A stretch of 64,000 bases of DNA from Prevotella sp. ne3005 (GCF_900110085.1 NZ_FOCK01000006.1:1-64000), one strand, 5' to 3'. Numbered from the stretch's first letter, positions 31,552 to 40,523 are shown. The notes: generated by a model from the sequence alone, not told the origin. Translations and numbers: made by a program.

Positions 31552-32445
31552 TTATTTCTTGGTTTTCTTAGTTGTTACCGATTTCTTAGTAGTGGTTGTT
31601 GTCTTCTTGGTTGTCGTAACAGCCTTAGCAGTAGACTGCGGCTTATAGTATTTCAGTGCTTCAGGCAACCAACCCTGAATATTCTTAATGCGGGTGGCAT
31701 CAGAAGGATGGTCGCTCAGAAATTCTGAGGTCTGATTTTTGTTTGAGGCCGCCATACGCTGCCAGAAAGAAAGTGCTGCGTTAGGATCATAGCCAGCCAT
31801 CGCTGCAAAAATAAGTCCCATATGATCGGCCTCGTTTTCATGATTACGCGAATAACTTAGATTCTTGAAGTTGAAGCCCTGAGCCGCAATAGCCTGAATG
31901 ATAGAGGTGGTATTGGCGCCCATGCCCAGGCCACCGAGAACGGCAGCTCCTATCTGGAGACCATACTGCTGCTTGATCTGGGTACTCATCTGCTCTGCGG
32001 AGTGACGGGCAACGGCATGAGCAATCTCATGGCCCAACACGATAGCGAGTGAAGGCTCATCCTGCGTGACAGGCAGTATACCTTCATAGACACAAATCAG
32101 TCCACCAGGCATACACCAGGCATTAACTTGGTTGTCCTGCACTAGGTTGAATGTCCACTTATAATACTGAAGATCATTCTGCAGACCTGCTGCCGTAAGG
32201 TAGCTGGTAACTGCATTGGCAAGATTCTGTCCTACCCGCTTTACCATTGCCGTATTGGCCTGATTGGTAGAGAGTTTGGCAGACTTCATGAAATCCTGAT
32301 ACTGTTGGGTAGAGAGGGAGAGAATGTCTCCGTCACTGACCATCAGATTCTGTTTACGTCCTGTAATGGGCACTGTGTTGGAAGTACCACAACTGACAAA
32401 AACAACAGCTACTAGAGATAAAATAAAAAGCTTAAAATTCTTCAT
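31552..32445 (-). CDS. M48-family metalloprotease, lipoprotein
   Basis: 297 residues. A lipobox near the start (VAVVFVSCGTS) places it in the envelope. The zinc site is VLGHEIAHAVARH with the downstream Glu in NHENEADHMG, like the BepA/LoiP group that handles outer-membrane proteins. The C-terminus is a Thr/Lys-only tail of about 25 residues (TTTKKTTTTTKKSVTT), which is odd and may tether to DNA, LPS or cell wall. The start is the ATG at 32445; the longer frame includes the promoter (TTACTTTG near 32470). Confidence 0.93.
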   Translation of the reverse strand: MKNFKLFILSLVAVVFVSCGTSNTVPITGRKQNLMVSDGDILSLSTQQYQDFMKSAKLSTNQANTAMVKRVGQNLANAVTSYLTAAGLQNDLQYYKWTFNLVQDNQVNAWCMPGGLICVYEGILPVTQDEPSLAIVLGHEIAHAVARHSAEQMSTQIKQQYGLQIGAAVLGGLGMGANTTSIIQAIAAQGFNFKNLSYSRNHENEADHMGLIFAAMAGYDPNAALSFWQRMAASNKNQTSEFLSDHPSDATRIKNIQGWLPEALKYYKPQSTAKAVTTTKKTTTTTKKSVTTKKTKK

Positions 32446-32514
32446 ATTGACTATATTTTTAGTTTCTGACTGCAAAGTAAGTAAAAATATTCGAGAATTG
32501 CAAATTTTAAGCAT

Positions 32515-32550
32515 AAAAATAGAGGCATCCCTTGCGGAATGCCTCTTAAA
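32515..32550 (-). terminator. terminator of the 32573 gene
   Basis: AGAGGCAT (32521-32528) pairs with ATGCCTCT (32539-32546); on the minus strand it is followed by ATTTTTATG. Confidence 0.8.
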
Positions 32551-32572
32551 AGACTACTAATAATTACTTTTC

Positions 32573-32935
32573 TTACTTGTTCAGACCACGATTCTTCATC
32601 GTAGCGTTCAGCAGGCGGAGGTAAGTACGCATCTGCTTGTCGTTAAGGACGTAGCGCATCCACTTCACATCGTTCTCGACAGCACGGTCAACGAGAGCCT
32701 TGCGATCGTTCTTGCCATACTGAGCAGCAAAAATCAGCTCAGCTGCGAAAGTGTGGTGAATGTTCTCTACGGCCTCTTTCTGGTCGTCAGCCAGCTCCAG
32801 TACATCAGAGAGCTTATTCATATTGATATTCAACTCATAAGCCTCTAAGTTGCTTACATTGGCTACGTTCTCACCTTCTGCAAATGCGGTTGTCATACTC
32901 AGCATTGCTACCATTGTCAAAATCATCTTTTTCAT
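32573..32935 (-). CDS. small secreted helical protein
   Basis: 120 residues with a signal peptide (MILTMVAMLSMTTAFAEG). The mature part is mostly helical (LSDVLELADDQKEAVENIHH; VENDVKWMRYVLNDKQM), reminiscent of small periplasmic Spy/CpxP-like proteins, but I cannot assign a family. It has a strong own promoter (TACCTTTG at 33033-33026, TTTG 20 bp upstream) and its own terminator, so it is a single-gene unit and likely abundant. Confidence 0.75.
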   Translation of the reverse strand: MKKMILTMVAMLSMTTAFAEGENVANVSNLEAYELNINMNKLSDVLELADDQKEAVENIHHTFAAELIFAAQYGKNDRKALVDRAVENDVKWMRYVLNDKQMRTYLRLLNATMKNRGLNK

Positions 32936-33025
32936 CTTTTTACCCTTTCTTTTTTACTCGAGCGGTGTGTTGAGCCGCCCTACCTTAATACTTAATTTTG
33001 TTATCCTTAATGTCTTTTGACGGTG

Positions 33026-33205
33026 CAAAGGTACGGCGTTTTTTGGTATTACGCAAACGTTTTAGTAAAATTGTGTGCGATAACAGCCCTTTTGTTGACA
33101 CATATCAAAGAAATGTGGGAATAGCTCATTTTTCTTGTTTTTGAGATTATTTTGGCATATAAATCCCCATAAATTTGGTAGTTCGGACGTTTATTCGTAA
33201 CTTTG
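33026..33205. promoter_or_regulatory. divergent promoters for the 32573 gene and slyD
   Basis: Minus strand: TTTG, 20 bp, TACCTTTG (33033-33026). Plus strand: TTTG at 33174, 20 bp, TAACTTTG (33198-33205). Both are near-consensus. The 300-bp gap holds nothing else recognisable. Confidence 0.8.
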
Positions 33206-33235
33206 CAGCCAATTATACATTATTATATATAAAGA

Positions 33236-33832
33236 ATGGACAAAGCACAAAACAAGTTTATGTCGGTCGTATACCAATTGTATACGGTGGCCGACGGAGA
33301 GAATACATTGGAAGAACAGACGGGTAATGATCGTCCCTTTGAGTTTATCACAGGCTTCGGCGTGGCACTTGATGCTTTCGAACAGCAGGTGATGAATATG
33401 GAGAAGGGCTCATCTTTCGACTTTATCCTTCAGCCAGATCAGGCATTCGGTGCATATGACCCCGAGGGCGTTCACAAACTGCAGCGCGATGTATTTATGA
33501 TTAACGGCCACTTTGACCATGAGAATATCTTCGAGGGGGCGGTCATCACGCTCATGGACAATGAGGACCACCAGTTTATGGCCAAAGTGAAAAAGATTGA
33601 GGAAGACGGTGTGACAATTGACACCAACCACCCTCTAGCTGGCAAGACCCTTAACTTCAAGGGAGAAATCAAGGAGAACCGCGATGCCACAGAAGAGGAG
33701 ATACAGCACCTTATCAAGCATTTGACAGGTGGCTGCAGTGGTTGTGGGCATCATCATGGCGACGGCGAGTGTGGTGGATGTGGCGACCATCACGAGCACG
33801 GTGACGGTTGTGGCTGTGGACACTGTCATTAG
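33236..33832 (+). CDS. slyD: SlyD-type FKBP peptidyl-prolyl isomerase
   Basis: 198 residues. The FKBP domain with the inserted chaperone flap is recognisable (GNDRPFEFITGFGVALDAFE; SSFDFILQPDQAFGAYDPEG; TIDTNHPLAGKTLNF). The C-terminus is a His/Cys-rich metal-binding tail of about 35 residues (GGCSGCGHHHGDGECGGCGD), as in E. coli SlyD, which donates nickel. Its start follows a near-consensus promoter by 31 bp. The aroC start lies 39 bp downstream. Confidence 0.95.
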   Translation: MDKAQNKFMSVVYQLYTVADGENTLEEQTGNDRPFEFITGFGVALDAFEQQVMNMEKGSSFDFILQPDQAFGAYDPEGVHKLQRDVFMINGHFDHENIFEGAVITLMDNEDHQFMAKVKKIEEDGVTIDTNHPLAGKTLNFKGEIKENRDATEEEIQHLIKHLTGGCSGCGHHHGDGECGGCGDHHEHGDGCGCGHCH

Positions 33833-33870
33833 GGAATTGAGAGTGAATAGTGCATTTTAAAGAGTGAGAA

Positions 33871-34944
33871 GTGAATACATTTGGTAACATATTCAGACTG
33901 ACAACATTCGGTGAGAGCCATGGTGAAGCTATTGGCGGTGTCGTTGACGGCATGCCCGCTGGAATAGACATCGATTTAGATTTTATCCAGCAGGAATTAA
34001 ATCGCCGTCGCCCAGGACAAAGCAAGATCACCACTTCCAGGCAGGAGGCGGATCAGGTAGAAATTCTCAGCGGAGTGTTTGAGGGGAAGTCAACGGGCTG
34101 TCCTATTGGCTTTCTTGTCCGAAATACCAACCACCATTCTCAGGATTATGAGAATATGCGCTGTTTGTTCCGTCCATCCCACGCCGATTATACCTATTAT
34201 AATAAATATGGTATCCGAGACCATCGTGGCGGTGGACGTTCATCAGCCCGTATTACCATCAGCCGATGTGTAGGGGGAGCCTTTGCCAAACTTGTATTAC
34301 GTCAGTTAGGTGTTTCTGTTCAGGCATATACCTCACAAGTTGGCTCCATTGCACTTGATCGTGATTACAGAAAATACGACTTATCCCTAACAGAAACAAA
34401 TGCCGTACGCTGCCCAGATGCAGATAAGGCTCGCGAGATGAAAGCATTCATTACCCAGATGAAAGCCGAAGGCGACACCATTGGTGGCATTATTACCTGT
34501 GTAATCAAAGGCTGTCCGATAGGTATCGGAGAACCAGAATTTGGGAAATTACATGCGGCATTGGGAGCTGCCATGCTTAGTATCAATGCAGTTAAAGGTT
34601 TCGAATATGGAGAAGGTTTTGACGGTGTGACAGCCCGCGGCTCAGAGCAAAACGATGTATTCTGCTCACAAGAGGGACACATCACGACCCAAACAAATCA
34701 TAGTGGAGGTATTCAAGGAGGCATCTCTAATGGTCAGGACATCTACTGCCGTATAGCTTTCAAGCCTGTAGCCACAATTCTAACAGAACAAGAGACTGTA
34801 GATATAGAAGGAAATGCCACTACTTTCAAGGCTCAAGGACGGCATGACCCATGCGTTTTGCCAAGAGCAGTTCCCATTGTCGAGTCAATGGCCTCCATGA
34901 CTATTTTGGACTATATTTTGCTGAAAAAGGCCGTTATTTTATAG
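33871..34944 (+). CDS. aroC: chorismate synthase
   Basis: 357 residues, starting at GTG ([20 protein letters not shown]). It converts EPSP to chorismate with reduced FMN. Conserved blocks are [46 protein letters not shown] and [13 protein letters not shown], plus the C-terminal [16 protein letters not shown]. It is separate from the other aromatic genes at 11.5-15.5 kb and follows slyD. A candidate small RNA with its own promoter begins 60 bp after its stop. Confidence 0.97.
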   Translation: MNTFGNIFRLTTFGESHGEAIGGVVDGMPAGIDIDLDFIQQELNRRRPGQSKITTSRQEADQVEILSGVFEGKSTGCPIGFLVRNTNHHSQDYENMRCLFRPSHADYTYYNKYGIRDHRGGGRSSARITISRCVGGAFAKLVLRQLGVSVQAYTSQVGSIALDRDYRKYDLSLTETNAVRCPDADKAREMKAFITQMKAEGDTIGGIITCVIKGCPIGIGEPEFGKLHAALGAAMLSINAVKGFEYGEGFDGVTARGSEQNDVFCSQEGHITTQTNHSGGIQGGISNGQDIYCRIAFKPVATILTEQETVDIEGNATTFKAQGRHDPCVLPRAVPIVESMASMTILDYILLKKAVIL

Positions 34945-35003
34945 AAAACGCATTTTAATTGCAAAATAATGCAAAAAAAATTGGAACATTAGAAAAGTTG
35001 TTG

Positions 35004-35011
35004 TATATTTG
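35004..35011 (+). promoter_or_regulatory. promoter of candidate small RNA
   Basis: TTG at 34981, about 20 bp, then TATATTTG at 35004-35011, then CAAC. No coding sequence follows before the terminator at 35082. Confidence 0.75.
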
Positions 35012-35017
35012 CAACTG

Positions 35018-35114
35018 CATTCGCGGGATTTGTGAAAATCCTGAAATGCTTTAGTTAAGTCTAGTTTAGTTTTTGTGTTGGTTGGGGGCTGGCGATTGCC
35101 AGCCCCCAAATTTT
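35018..35114 (+). ncRNA. candidate small non-coding RNA, about 95 nt
   Basis: A consensus promoter (35004-35011) and a very strong terminator (12-bp stem TTGGGGGCTGGC / GCCAGCCCCCAA at 35082-35109, GATT loop, then ATTTTG) bracket about 95 nt with no open frame of note. The body contains a small GGGATTTGTGAAAATCC hairpin and an unstructured T-rich stretch (TCTAGTTTAGTTTTTGTG). It is sited between convergent aroC and pyrD, so it is not a leader of either. The family is unknown. Confidence 0.6.
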
Positions 35115-35125
35115 GAATATAAAGT

Positions 35126-35161
35126 TAATAAAATAGGTGTGATCAGCTGATCACACCTATT
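35126..35161 (-). terminator. pyrD terminator containing the stop codon
   Basis: A perfect 30-bp palindrome at 35132-35161 (arms AATAGGTGTGATCAG). On the minus strand it is followed by TTATTAAC. The pyrD stop TGA (35145-35143) lies in its centre. Confidence 0.75.
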
Positions 35162-36051
35162 ATTTCTTCTACCGACTGACAGCCATGACCGTCTAGCCAG
35201 TCATTAATGCCATCACGCACCTTAATACTGACAGCAGGATCCAGGAAGTTGGCCGTTCCAATCTCGATGGCTGTAGCACCTGCCATGAGGAACTCTATGG
35301 CGTCCTTGGCAGAACAAATACCTCCTAGACCAATCACAGGAATCTTGACGGCCTTGGCCACCTGATAAACCATTCGTAATGCTACAGGCTTTACTGCAGG
35401 TCCGGAAAGACCGCCTGTACCTATTGACAACACTCTCTTGCGCTTTTCGATATCGATAGCCATACCCATCAAGGTGTTGATGAGCGAAACACTATCGGCC
35501 CCCTCTGCCTCAACGGAACGAGCAATCTCTGTAATATCTGTCACATTGGGAGAGAGCTTGACAATCAGCGTCTTATGATAGCGTTCACGAACGGCCTTAA
35601 CCACGCTGGAGGCACCTGCACAAGTAACGCCAAAGGCCATTCCTCCATCTTTCACATTAGGACAGGAGATATTTAGTTCTATAGCTGGTATTTTATCCAA
35701 AGCGTCAATACGGGCAGCGCATTCGGCATAGTCTTCAGGAGAAGAACCGCTGACGTTGACAATCATATTCGTATCAATATCCTTAATCTGAGGATAAATA
35801 TGTTCACAGAAATAGTCAACACCCTTATTTTGCAGACCGACACAGTTAAGCATTCCACTAGCAGTTTCGGCCATACGAGGATAATCATTACCCTCACGGG
35901 GCTTCAGGGTTGTACCCTTCACAATAATACCGCCAATACCGTCGAGCGGCATGAAATCAGCAAACTCAAGGCCATAGCCAAAGGTGCCAGAGGCCGTCAT
36001 CACGGGATTCTTTAACGAGAGTTCACCAATCTTTACATTTAATCTTGCCAT
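35143..36051 (-). CDS. pyrD: dihydroorotate dehydrogenase, catalytic subunit (class 1B)
   Basis: 302 residues. It oxidises dihydroorotate to orotate using FMN. Visible are [23 protein letters not shown], the active-site [13 protein letters not shown] with Cys in the TCAGASS loop as class 1B requires, KLSPNVTDI, and FMN-phosphate binding [13 protein letters not shown] and [12 protein letters not shown]. It pairs with the electron-transfer subunit upstream (13-bp overlap), which marks it as the NAD-linked 1B type. Its stop codon is buried in a 30-bp palindrome. Confidence 0.96.
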   Translation of the reverse strand: MARLNVKIGELSLKNPVMTASGTFGYGLEFADFMPLDGIGGIIVKGTTLKPREGNDYPRMAETASGMLNCVGLQNKGVDYFCEHIYPQIKDIDTNMIVNVSGSSPEDYAECAARIDALDKIPAIELNISCPNVKDGGMAFGVTCAGASSVVKAVRERYHKTLIVKLSPNVTDITEIARSVEAEGADSVSLINTLMGMAIDIEKRKRVLSIGTGGLSGPAVKPVALRMVYQVAKAVKIPVIGLGGICSAKDAIEFLMAGATAIEIGTANFLDPAVSIKVRDGINDWLDGHGCQSVEEIIGVIS

Positions 36052-36812
36052 AACAATCTCTGAATATTAAACACGGGTCCGTCCTTACAAACACATAAAT
36101 TGCCATCCACCGTCTTTTCCACACAACAAAGACAGGCTCCCAGGCCACAAGCCATCAAATTTTCAAGGGATACCTCACAATCAACACCATTCTGACGGGC
36201 AAAGCGGGCTACAGCTTTCATCATCGGTGTAGGACCACAGGTACTGATACGGTCGAATTGCTCCTGCTGAAGCAATGAATGATTCGTCACGAAGCCTTTC
36301 TCACCCTCACTACCATCCTCTGTTGTCACAAATACCCGTCCAAGCCTCTTAAATATATCCAGCATCAGCAGGTCTTTGGCAGAACGGGCACCAAGAAGGA
36401 AAGTAGGTTCTAAGCCTGATTCTTTCATCTTTGCTCCCATATAAAGCAGGGGAGCAACACCTACACCACCACCAACGAGCAAAATCTTCTCATTAGCTAC
36501 AGCAGGAGTAAAGCCATTACCTAAAGGTAGAACACAATTGAGTGTATCGCCATCTTGGATACGAGCCAATTGACTGGTTCCCTCGCCAACCATAGCTACT
36601 AAAAGCCACAGCTCATTCTCTTTGTAATCCACCAAATTGATTGAAATCGGCCTACGAAGGAAAGTTGATGGCGATCCTTTAACCTGAACCTCCACAAATT
36701 GGCCAGGCAACATCTCCGGCAAAGGATTATCGTCAGTCAACTTGATGAGAACATAGCGTTCGTGAAGTCTCTCTACTGACTTAACTTTGAGGTCTAATAT
36801 ATACTTCTTCAT
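36039..36812 (-). CDS. pyrK: dihydroorotate dehydrogenase electron-transfer subunit
   Basis: 257 residues. An FAD/NAD-binding ferredoxin-reductase fold: [11 protein letters not shown] binds [19 protein letters not shown] binds NAD. The C-terminal Cys-rich loop [20 protein letters not shown] binds the 2Fe-2S cluster. It passes electrons from PyrD to NAD. The start is the ATG at 36812 ([10 protein letters not shown]); the apparent earlier start lies in the -7 box TACCTTTG (36853-36846). Confidence 0.95.
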   Translation of the reverse strand: MKKYILDLKVKSVERLHERYVLIKLTDDNPLPEMLPGQFVEVQVKGSPSTFLRRPISINLVDYKENELWLLVAMVGEGTSQLARIQDGDTLNCVLPLGNGFTPAVANEKILLVGGGVGVAPLLYMGAKMKESGLEPTFLLGARSAKDLLMLDIFKRLGRVFVTTEDGSEGEKGFVTNHSLLQQEQFDRISTCGPTPMMKAVARFARQNGVDCEVSLENLMACGLGACLCCVEKTVDGNLCVCKDGPVFNIQRLLWQD

Positions 36813-36879
36813 ATAAAAAAGGTACCTTTGTAACAAATGATGCTGCAAAGGTACGAAATTAACTTGATATTACCAAATG

Positions 36880-37356
36880 TTATTTCTTAGCAGGAACAAA
36901 TGTATCCCACGTCTGATCATCGTAAAACACACGAATCTCGATAACACGACGTTGCGGTTTTTCAATAATTTTTACTTCATCTCGCACTATATCCGACCGT
37001 GTAGATTTTACACTATTGGTATTTTGCATTGGCAAAACACCATTTTGTGGGGTAGGAGATGATGACTGATCAAATTCGAAGGTGGGTGAGTTTGAAAAAA
37101 GTGATGGCGAAGACGTTGGTTCCGACTCTAAGACATCACTTTGTGAGGATACATACATATCACCAGAACCAAACATCAGCCAATCGATACTGATGTTAGG
37201 AATTTTCTTTTTTAGCGCTTCCACCACATTCAGAGTAGGGCGGGTACGACCGTTAAAGATACTACTTAAGGTTGCAGGTGCCAGTCCAATATAGTCGGCG
37301 AACTCCTGCTGAGTCATCTTCTGAGACTCCATAATTTGCCTGATTCGATCCTTCAT
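36880..37356 (-). CDS. helix-turn-helix regulator with disordered linker
   Basis: 158 residues from the ATG at 37356 (MKDRIRQIMESQKMTQQEFA). The N-terminal Cro/CI HTH (TQQEFADYIGLAPATLSSIF, then NGRTRPTLNVV) is followed by a Ser/Pro/Thr-rich linker (about 78-120) and a short basic and aromatic tail (RVIEIRVFYDDQTWDTFVP). An ATG at 37392 is also in frame, but it is only about 10 nt after the expected transcript start of the promoter at 37416, so 37356 is preferred. Targets are unknown; the 460-bp AT-rich gap upstream may hold its sites. Confidence 0.75.
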   Translation of the reverse strand: MKDRIRQIMESQKMTQQEFADYIGLAPATLSSIFNGRTRPTLNVVEALKKKIPNISIDWLMFGSGDMYVSSQSDVLESEPTSSPSLFSNSPTFEFDQSSSPTPQNGVLPMQNTNSVKSTRSDIVRDEVKIIEKPQRRVIEIRVFYDDQTWDTFVPAKK

Positions 37357-37819
37357 GACTATCGCTATATGTTTAAGAGGCAATTTTGCCATTATTATTA
37401 TCAGTTTACAAAGGTAAATCAATTTTTTGAAATAAACAACAATTTAAAAAAATATTTTGTTTTTTAAACTTTAAATTTATATTTTTATATTTCCAAATTC
37501 ATATCTTAAGAATCTGAATATTTTGATTCGGAATTACAAATATAAATTTAGGAAGATAAATTTATACAAAGTAATCATAGAACCTAAAATGCTAATTATC
37601 TGACTATAAATAAAGTAATTAGAAGATGATTATTCTATAAATGGGATTTATACTTGTTGTTTATAACATAGAAGTATGAAATTATCAACCATTTTATAAG
37701 TATTTAAATATATACACTTGATTTACAAGCATTTATATGCAATATACACATTGTGCATATTTAGGAATATAAAAATCCAAATGACAAAAATCACATTTGC
37801 ATATTTAAATTAATGATAA
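37357..37819. other. AT-rich non-coding gap
   Basis: No gene is seen. A minus-strand promoter box TACCTTTG (37416-37409) serves the HTH gene. The remainder holds short inverted repeats (GAATC/GATTC near 37512; TATGCA/GTGCATA near 37736-37760) that could be operators. It ends at the plus-strand promoter at 37820. Confidence 0.5.
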
Positions 37820-37827
37820 TATATTTG
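37820..37827 (+). promoter_or_regulatory. promoter of short bracketed transcript
   Basis: TTTG at 37796-37799, 20 bp, then TATATTTG at 37820-37827. Near-consensus. It drives a transcript of about 270 nt ending at the terminator at 38075-38103. Confidence 0.75.
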
Positions 37828-37895
37828 TGTTTCGATACACAAATCCCCGTGATACAAATCCAAATTTACGCCATCATAATTTTACATTTACAAAC

Positions 37896-38024
37896 ATGAA
37901 TACAAGAAATCAAATGTTATTGAATGTGAATACCAAAACACAGAAAGCTCAGAAAGTGAAAATACGTCATTTTTCGCAGAATCTGAACGACGGGACAGGA
38001 AGCCTGAAAAAACGCGAGTTTTGA
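37896..38024 (+). CDS. possible 42-residue basic peptide
   Basis: ATG at 37896 opens 42 codons (MNTRNQMLLNVNTKTQKAQK..., ending LNDGTGSLKKREF), a strongly basic peptide without a membrane segment. It is supported only by a near-consensus promoter 70 bp upstream and a terminator 50 bp downstream. The same region could instead act as a non-coding RNA. The last 14 bp (ACGCGAGTTTTGAG) recur at 44175, so part of the frame may be a dispersed repeat rather than a conserved gene. Confidence 0.35.
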   Translation: MNTRNQMLLNVNTKTQKAQKVKIRHFSQNLNDGTGSLKKREF

Positions 38025-38072
38025 GGGGGTATAAATCTCCTACAACCCCTGATTTTATCGGCATTTGGGCCT

Positions 38073-38104
38073 AAAAAAATAGCTCCTGAAAAGAGCTATT
38101 TTTA
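38073..38104. terminator. bidirectional terminator
   Basis: AAAAATAGCTC (38075-38085) pairs with GAGCTATTTTT (38093-38103). T-runs on both strands let it end both the plus-strand short transcript and holA on the minus strand. Confidence 0.8.
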
Positions 38105-38133
38105 GAAATTCTAGAGTGAAAAATACCCCCAAA

Positions 38134-39162
38134 TTAGTGCAAAATGTAAAAAATCAGTTCCTTCATTAGCTCTCCTGGAGGGGTATTAGGATTATCCAAG
38201 CCCTTACTTTTGGCATCTATTTCGCGTATCTTAGAAATAATATGCATCACTTTCATTCCAGTATAATTTCTCATGCCTATCATATAGTCCTTAGCAGCCC
38301 ACGCCGATCTCAATTCCAGCCAATCAGCAACCGCTTCCTGACTCTTATTATTGGGCGCATAATAGGCAATCATCAGATTCTGGAAATAATTAAAGAGCAT
38401 TGGGAGAAACAAGTAGATACTACCGACCTTCGGATTTTCGTCAAAATATTTTATTATCTGGTTTGCCTTGAATACATTTCGATTCACAATGGCATCACGA
38501 AGTTCAAAACTATTAAATTCCTTACTTACCCCAATTTGATCCTCCACTATCTGGGGGGTCACTCTCCTATCCTGCTCCGACAACGATAAAATGACTTTAT
38601 CCAGTTCTCCTGTCAATCGGCTCAAGTCTGCACCGATGTTATCGGCAATCATTTGCGTTGATTTTGGATCAATACTTACTTTGCGAACCCTCAGATAGTT
38701 CTCGATGAAGGCCGGAAGGTCGCGATCACGCAGTTTTTTGCTCTCAAAAAGTACGCCTGCAGAAGAAATAGCCTTTACATATTCCTTCTTGCGACCATCA
38801 ATCGTCCCATTTTTATGGCACATCACGAGAATAGTGGAGTTCATCGGAGCCTTATAATACCTCTCCAGAGCCTCAGTATTCTTAACGTTCTGTGCCTCTT
38901 TTACAATCAACACTTGAAACTCCGACATCATGGGGTAACGACGTGCTGCGTCAGCAATCTGCGAAGCTGTCACATCGGATCCAAAGAGGATTGTCTGGTT
39001 GAAATCGCGCTCTTCTGGCTGTAATACATGCTCAGCGATATAGTCGGCAATCTTATCGATATAATACGGCTCGTCCCCCATCAGATAATAGACAGGGGCA
39101 TACTTCCGCGCCTCCAAATCACGCATAATACCCTCAAAACTTACATTTTTTGCTTCAGCCAT
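38134..39162 (-). CDS. holA: DNA polymerase III delta subunit
   Basis: 342 residues. The clamp-loader delta subunit, which opens the beta clamp. Characteristic blocks are PVYYLMGDEPYYIDKIADYI, RRYPMMSEFQVLIVKEAQ, ESKKLRDRDLPAFI, DNIGADLSRLTGELDKVIL and a C-terminal collar region (KDYMIGMRNYTGMKVMHIIS). Its promoter faces and overlaps that of the HsdR_N-like gene. Confidence 0.93.
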   Translation of the reverse strand: MAEAKNVSFEGIMRDLEARKYAPVYYLMGDEPYYIDKIADYIAEHVLQPEERDFNQTILFGSDVTASQIADAARRYPMMSEFQVLIVKEAQNVKNTEALERYYKAPMNSTILVMCHKNGTIDGRKKEYVKAISSAGVLFESKKLRDRDLPAFIENYLRVRKVSIDPKSTQMIADNIGADLSRLTGELDKVILSLSEQDRRVTPQIVEDQIGVSKEFNSFELRDAIVNRNVFKANQIIKYFDENPKVGSIYLFLPMLFNYFQNLMIAYYAPNNKSQEAVADWLELRSAWAAKDYMIGMRNYTGMKVMHIISKIREIDAKSKGLDNPNTPPGELMKELIFYILH

Positions 39163-39185
39163 GACGCTATTTCATTTTTTATTCG

Positions 39186-39205
39186 TACTTTTGCCTGCAA
39201 AGTTA
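39186..39205. promoter_or_regulatory. face-to-face overlapping promoters (holA and 39211 gene)
   Basis: The plus-strand -7 box TACTTTTG (39186-39193) and the minus-strand -7 box TAACTTTG (39205-39198) are separated by only 4 bp (CCTG). Each polymerase would melt the same DNA, so the two genes should compete for transcription. Confidence 0.7.
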
Positions 39206-39210
39206 CAAAA

Positions 39211-39660
39211 ATGTTTCAATTAAACCTACCACCATACCCCATAAAAATCACCGAAAAGGGTGATAAAAGGATGATTTTCGACTTTTTGCGTCGAAAATAT
39301 GTGGCGTTGACCCCAGAAGAGTGGGTGCGCCAGCATTTCGTACACTACCTCGTTGAGCATAAAGGCTATCCCAAGGGCCTCCTTGGTAACGAGATTGAGC
39401 TGAAAGCAGGTGAGAAAAGGCTTCGTTGCGACTCTATCTTATATAATAAGTTAGCACAGCCTCAAATGATTATCGAATATAAGGCCCCCACTATACAAAT
39501 TCAGCAGAAGACTTTCGACCAGATAACGGTCTACAATCTTCTGCTGAAAGTGGACTATCTGATAGTCAGTAACGGACTGCAGCATTATTGCTGCAAGATG
39601 GATTATCCCAATCAAAAATATTGTTTCCTTGAGGCAATCCCGGACTATCAAAATCTATAA
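39211..39660 (+). CDS. HsdR N-terminal-like nuclease-fold protein
   Basis: 149 residues. A stand-alone domain of the type I restriction R-protein N-terminal group, with a PD-(D/E)xK-like core: LLGNEIELKAGEKRLRCDSI (Glu/Asp), then QMIIEYKAPTIQIQQ (the E-x-K signature). There is no helicase domain and no methylase or specificity gene nearby. Bacteroidota often keep this gene beside holA, which suggests a housekeeping DNA-repair role rather than restriction; this is inference. The start lies after the promoter at 39186. Confidence 0.85.
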   Translation: MFQLNLPPYPIKITEKGDKRMIFDFLRRKYVALTPEEWVRQHFVHYLVEHKGYPKGLLGNEIELKAGEKRLRCDSILYNKLAQPQMIIEYKAPTIQIQQKTFDQITVYNLLLKVDYLIVSNGLQHYCCKMDYPNQKYCFLEAIPDYQNL

Positions 39661-39662
39661 CA

Positions 39663-40511
39663 TTACTCCATATCGTTGGCATCCGTCGTCTTTTTCGACG
39701 AAGCCGACTTACGGATAGCACGCTTACGGGTTTTCTTCTCCTCGCCAGTTGCCTTATCAATCTTCACACCTGCTAATTCAGGGTCAATCATAATACGGCC
39801 ACAGTACTCACAGACAATAACTTTCTTGTGCATCTTGATATCGAGCTGGCGCTGGGGCGGAATCTTATTAAAGCAACCACCACAAGCATCACGCTGAACG
39901 TAGACAACGCCCAAACCATTGCGTGCATTCTTACGGATACGCTTGAAAGAAGTCAACAAACGGCTCTCGATCTTTGACTCCAAGTCCTTCACCTTCTCCT
40001 TCAGTTTTTCCTCCTCAGCACGAGTCTCCTGCATAATCTCGTCGAGCTCATTCTTCTTTACCTCCAGATCGCCCTCGCGCTCCTTGATGACCTCCTCGTT
40101 GAGAACCAGCTCATTCTGCTTCTCCTGGATACGGGTGTTGGCTTCACGGATTTTCTTGTTGCAGAGTTCAATCTCAAGTGTCTGGAACTCAATTTCCTTA
40201 GAGAGTGTGTCATACTCACGATTGTTCTTCACATCATCAAGCTGACTCTTGTAGCGGGCTACACTGGCCTCAGCATCAGCAATCTCGCCCTTCTTCTGGG
40301 AGATGGCCTTCTGGAACTCGCTGATTTCGTTCTTGATCTTCTCAATACGGGTTGTCAGACCTTCAATCTCGTCTTCCAGGTCCTGTACTTCGAGAGGCAG
40401 TTCACCTCTCAGTGCCTTTTTCTCATCGATTGCAGAGAGAGCTGACTGAAGCTGATAAAGGGTCTTCAGCTTCTCCTCTACTGACAAATCTGTAGGATCT
40501 TTCTTTGCCAT
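39663..40511 (-). CDS. coiled-coil protein with C-terminal C4 zinc ribbon
   Basis: 282 residues. Residues about 10-190 form a long coiled coil (heptads such as EIEGLTTRIEKIKNEISEFQ). The C-terminus is a four-Cys zinc ribbon (DACGGCF and VCEYCGR) followed by a basic tail (KTRKRAIRKSASSKKTT). The family (DUF164-like) is widespread and binds DNA or RNA; its role is unsettled. It is downstream of the Nif3-like gene by 12 bp, a pairing seen in many bacteria. Confidence 0.88.
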   Translation of the reverse strand: MAKKDPTDLSVEEKLKTLYQLQSALSAIDEKKALRGELPLEVQDLEDEIEGLTTRIEKIKNEISEFQKAISQKKGEIADAEASVARYKSQLDDVKNNREYDTLSKEIEFQTLEIELCNKKIREANTRIQEKQNELVLNEEVIKEREGDLEVKKNELDEIMQETRAEEEKLKEKVKDLESKIESRLLTSFKRIRKNARNGLGVVYVQRDACGGCFNKIPPQRQLDIKMHKKVIVCEYCGRIMIDPELAGVKIDKATGEEKKTRKRAIRKSASSKKTTDANDME

Positions 40512-40523
40512 AATTCAACTATG

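Noticed and set aside
34945..35142. T-box or known riboswitch near aroC/pyrD
   Set aside because: The RNA is between convergent genes and leads into neither; no recognisable aptamer features.
39211..39660. Remnant of a type I restriction system
   Set aside because: Only the HsdR N-terminal-like domain is present, complete with its own promoter, and no hsdM or hsdS is nearby; it looks like a stand-alone family.
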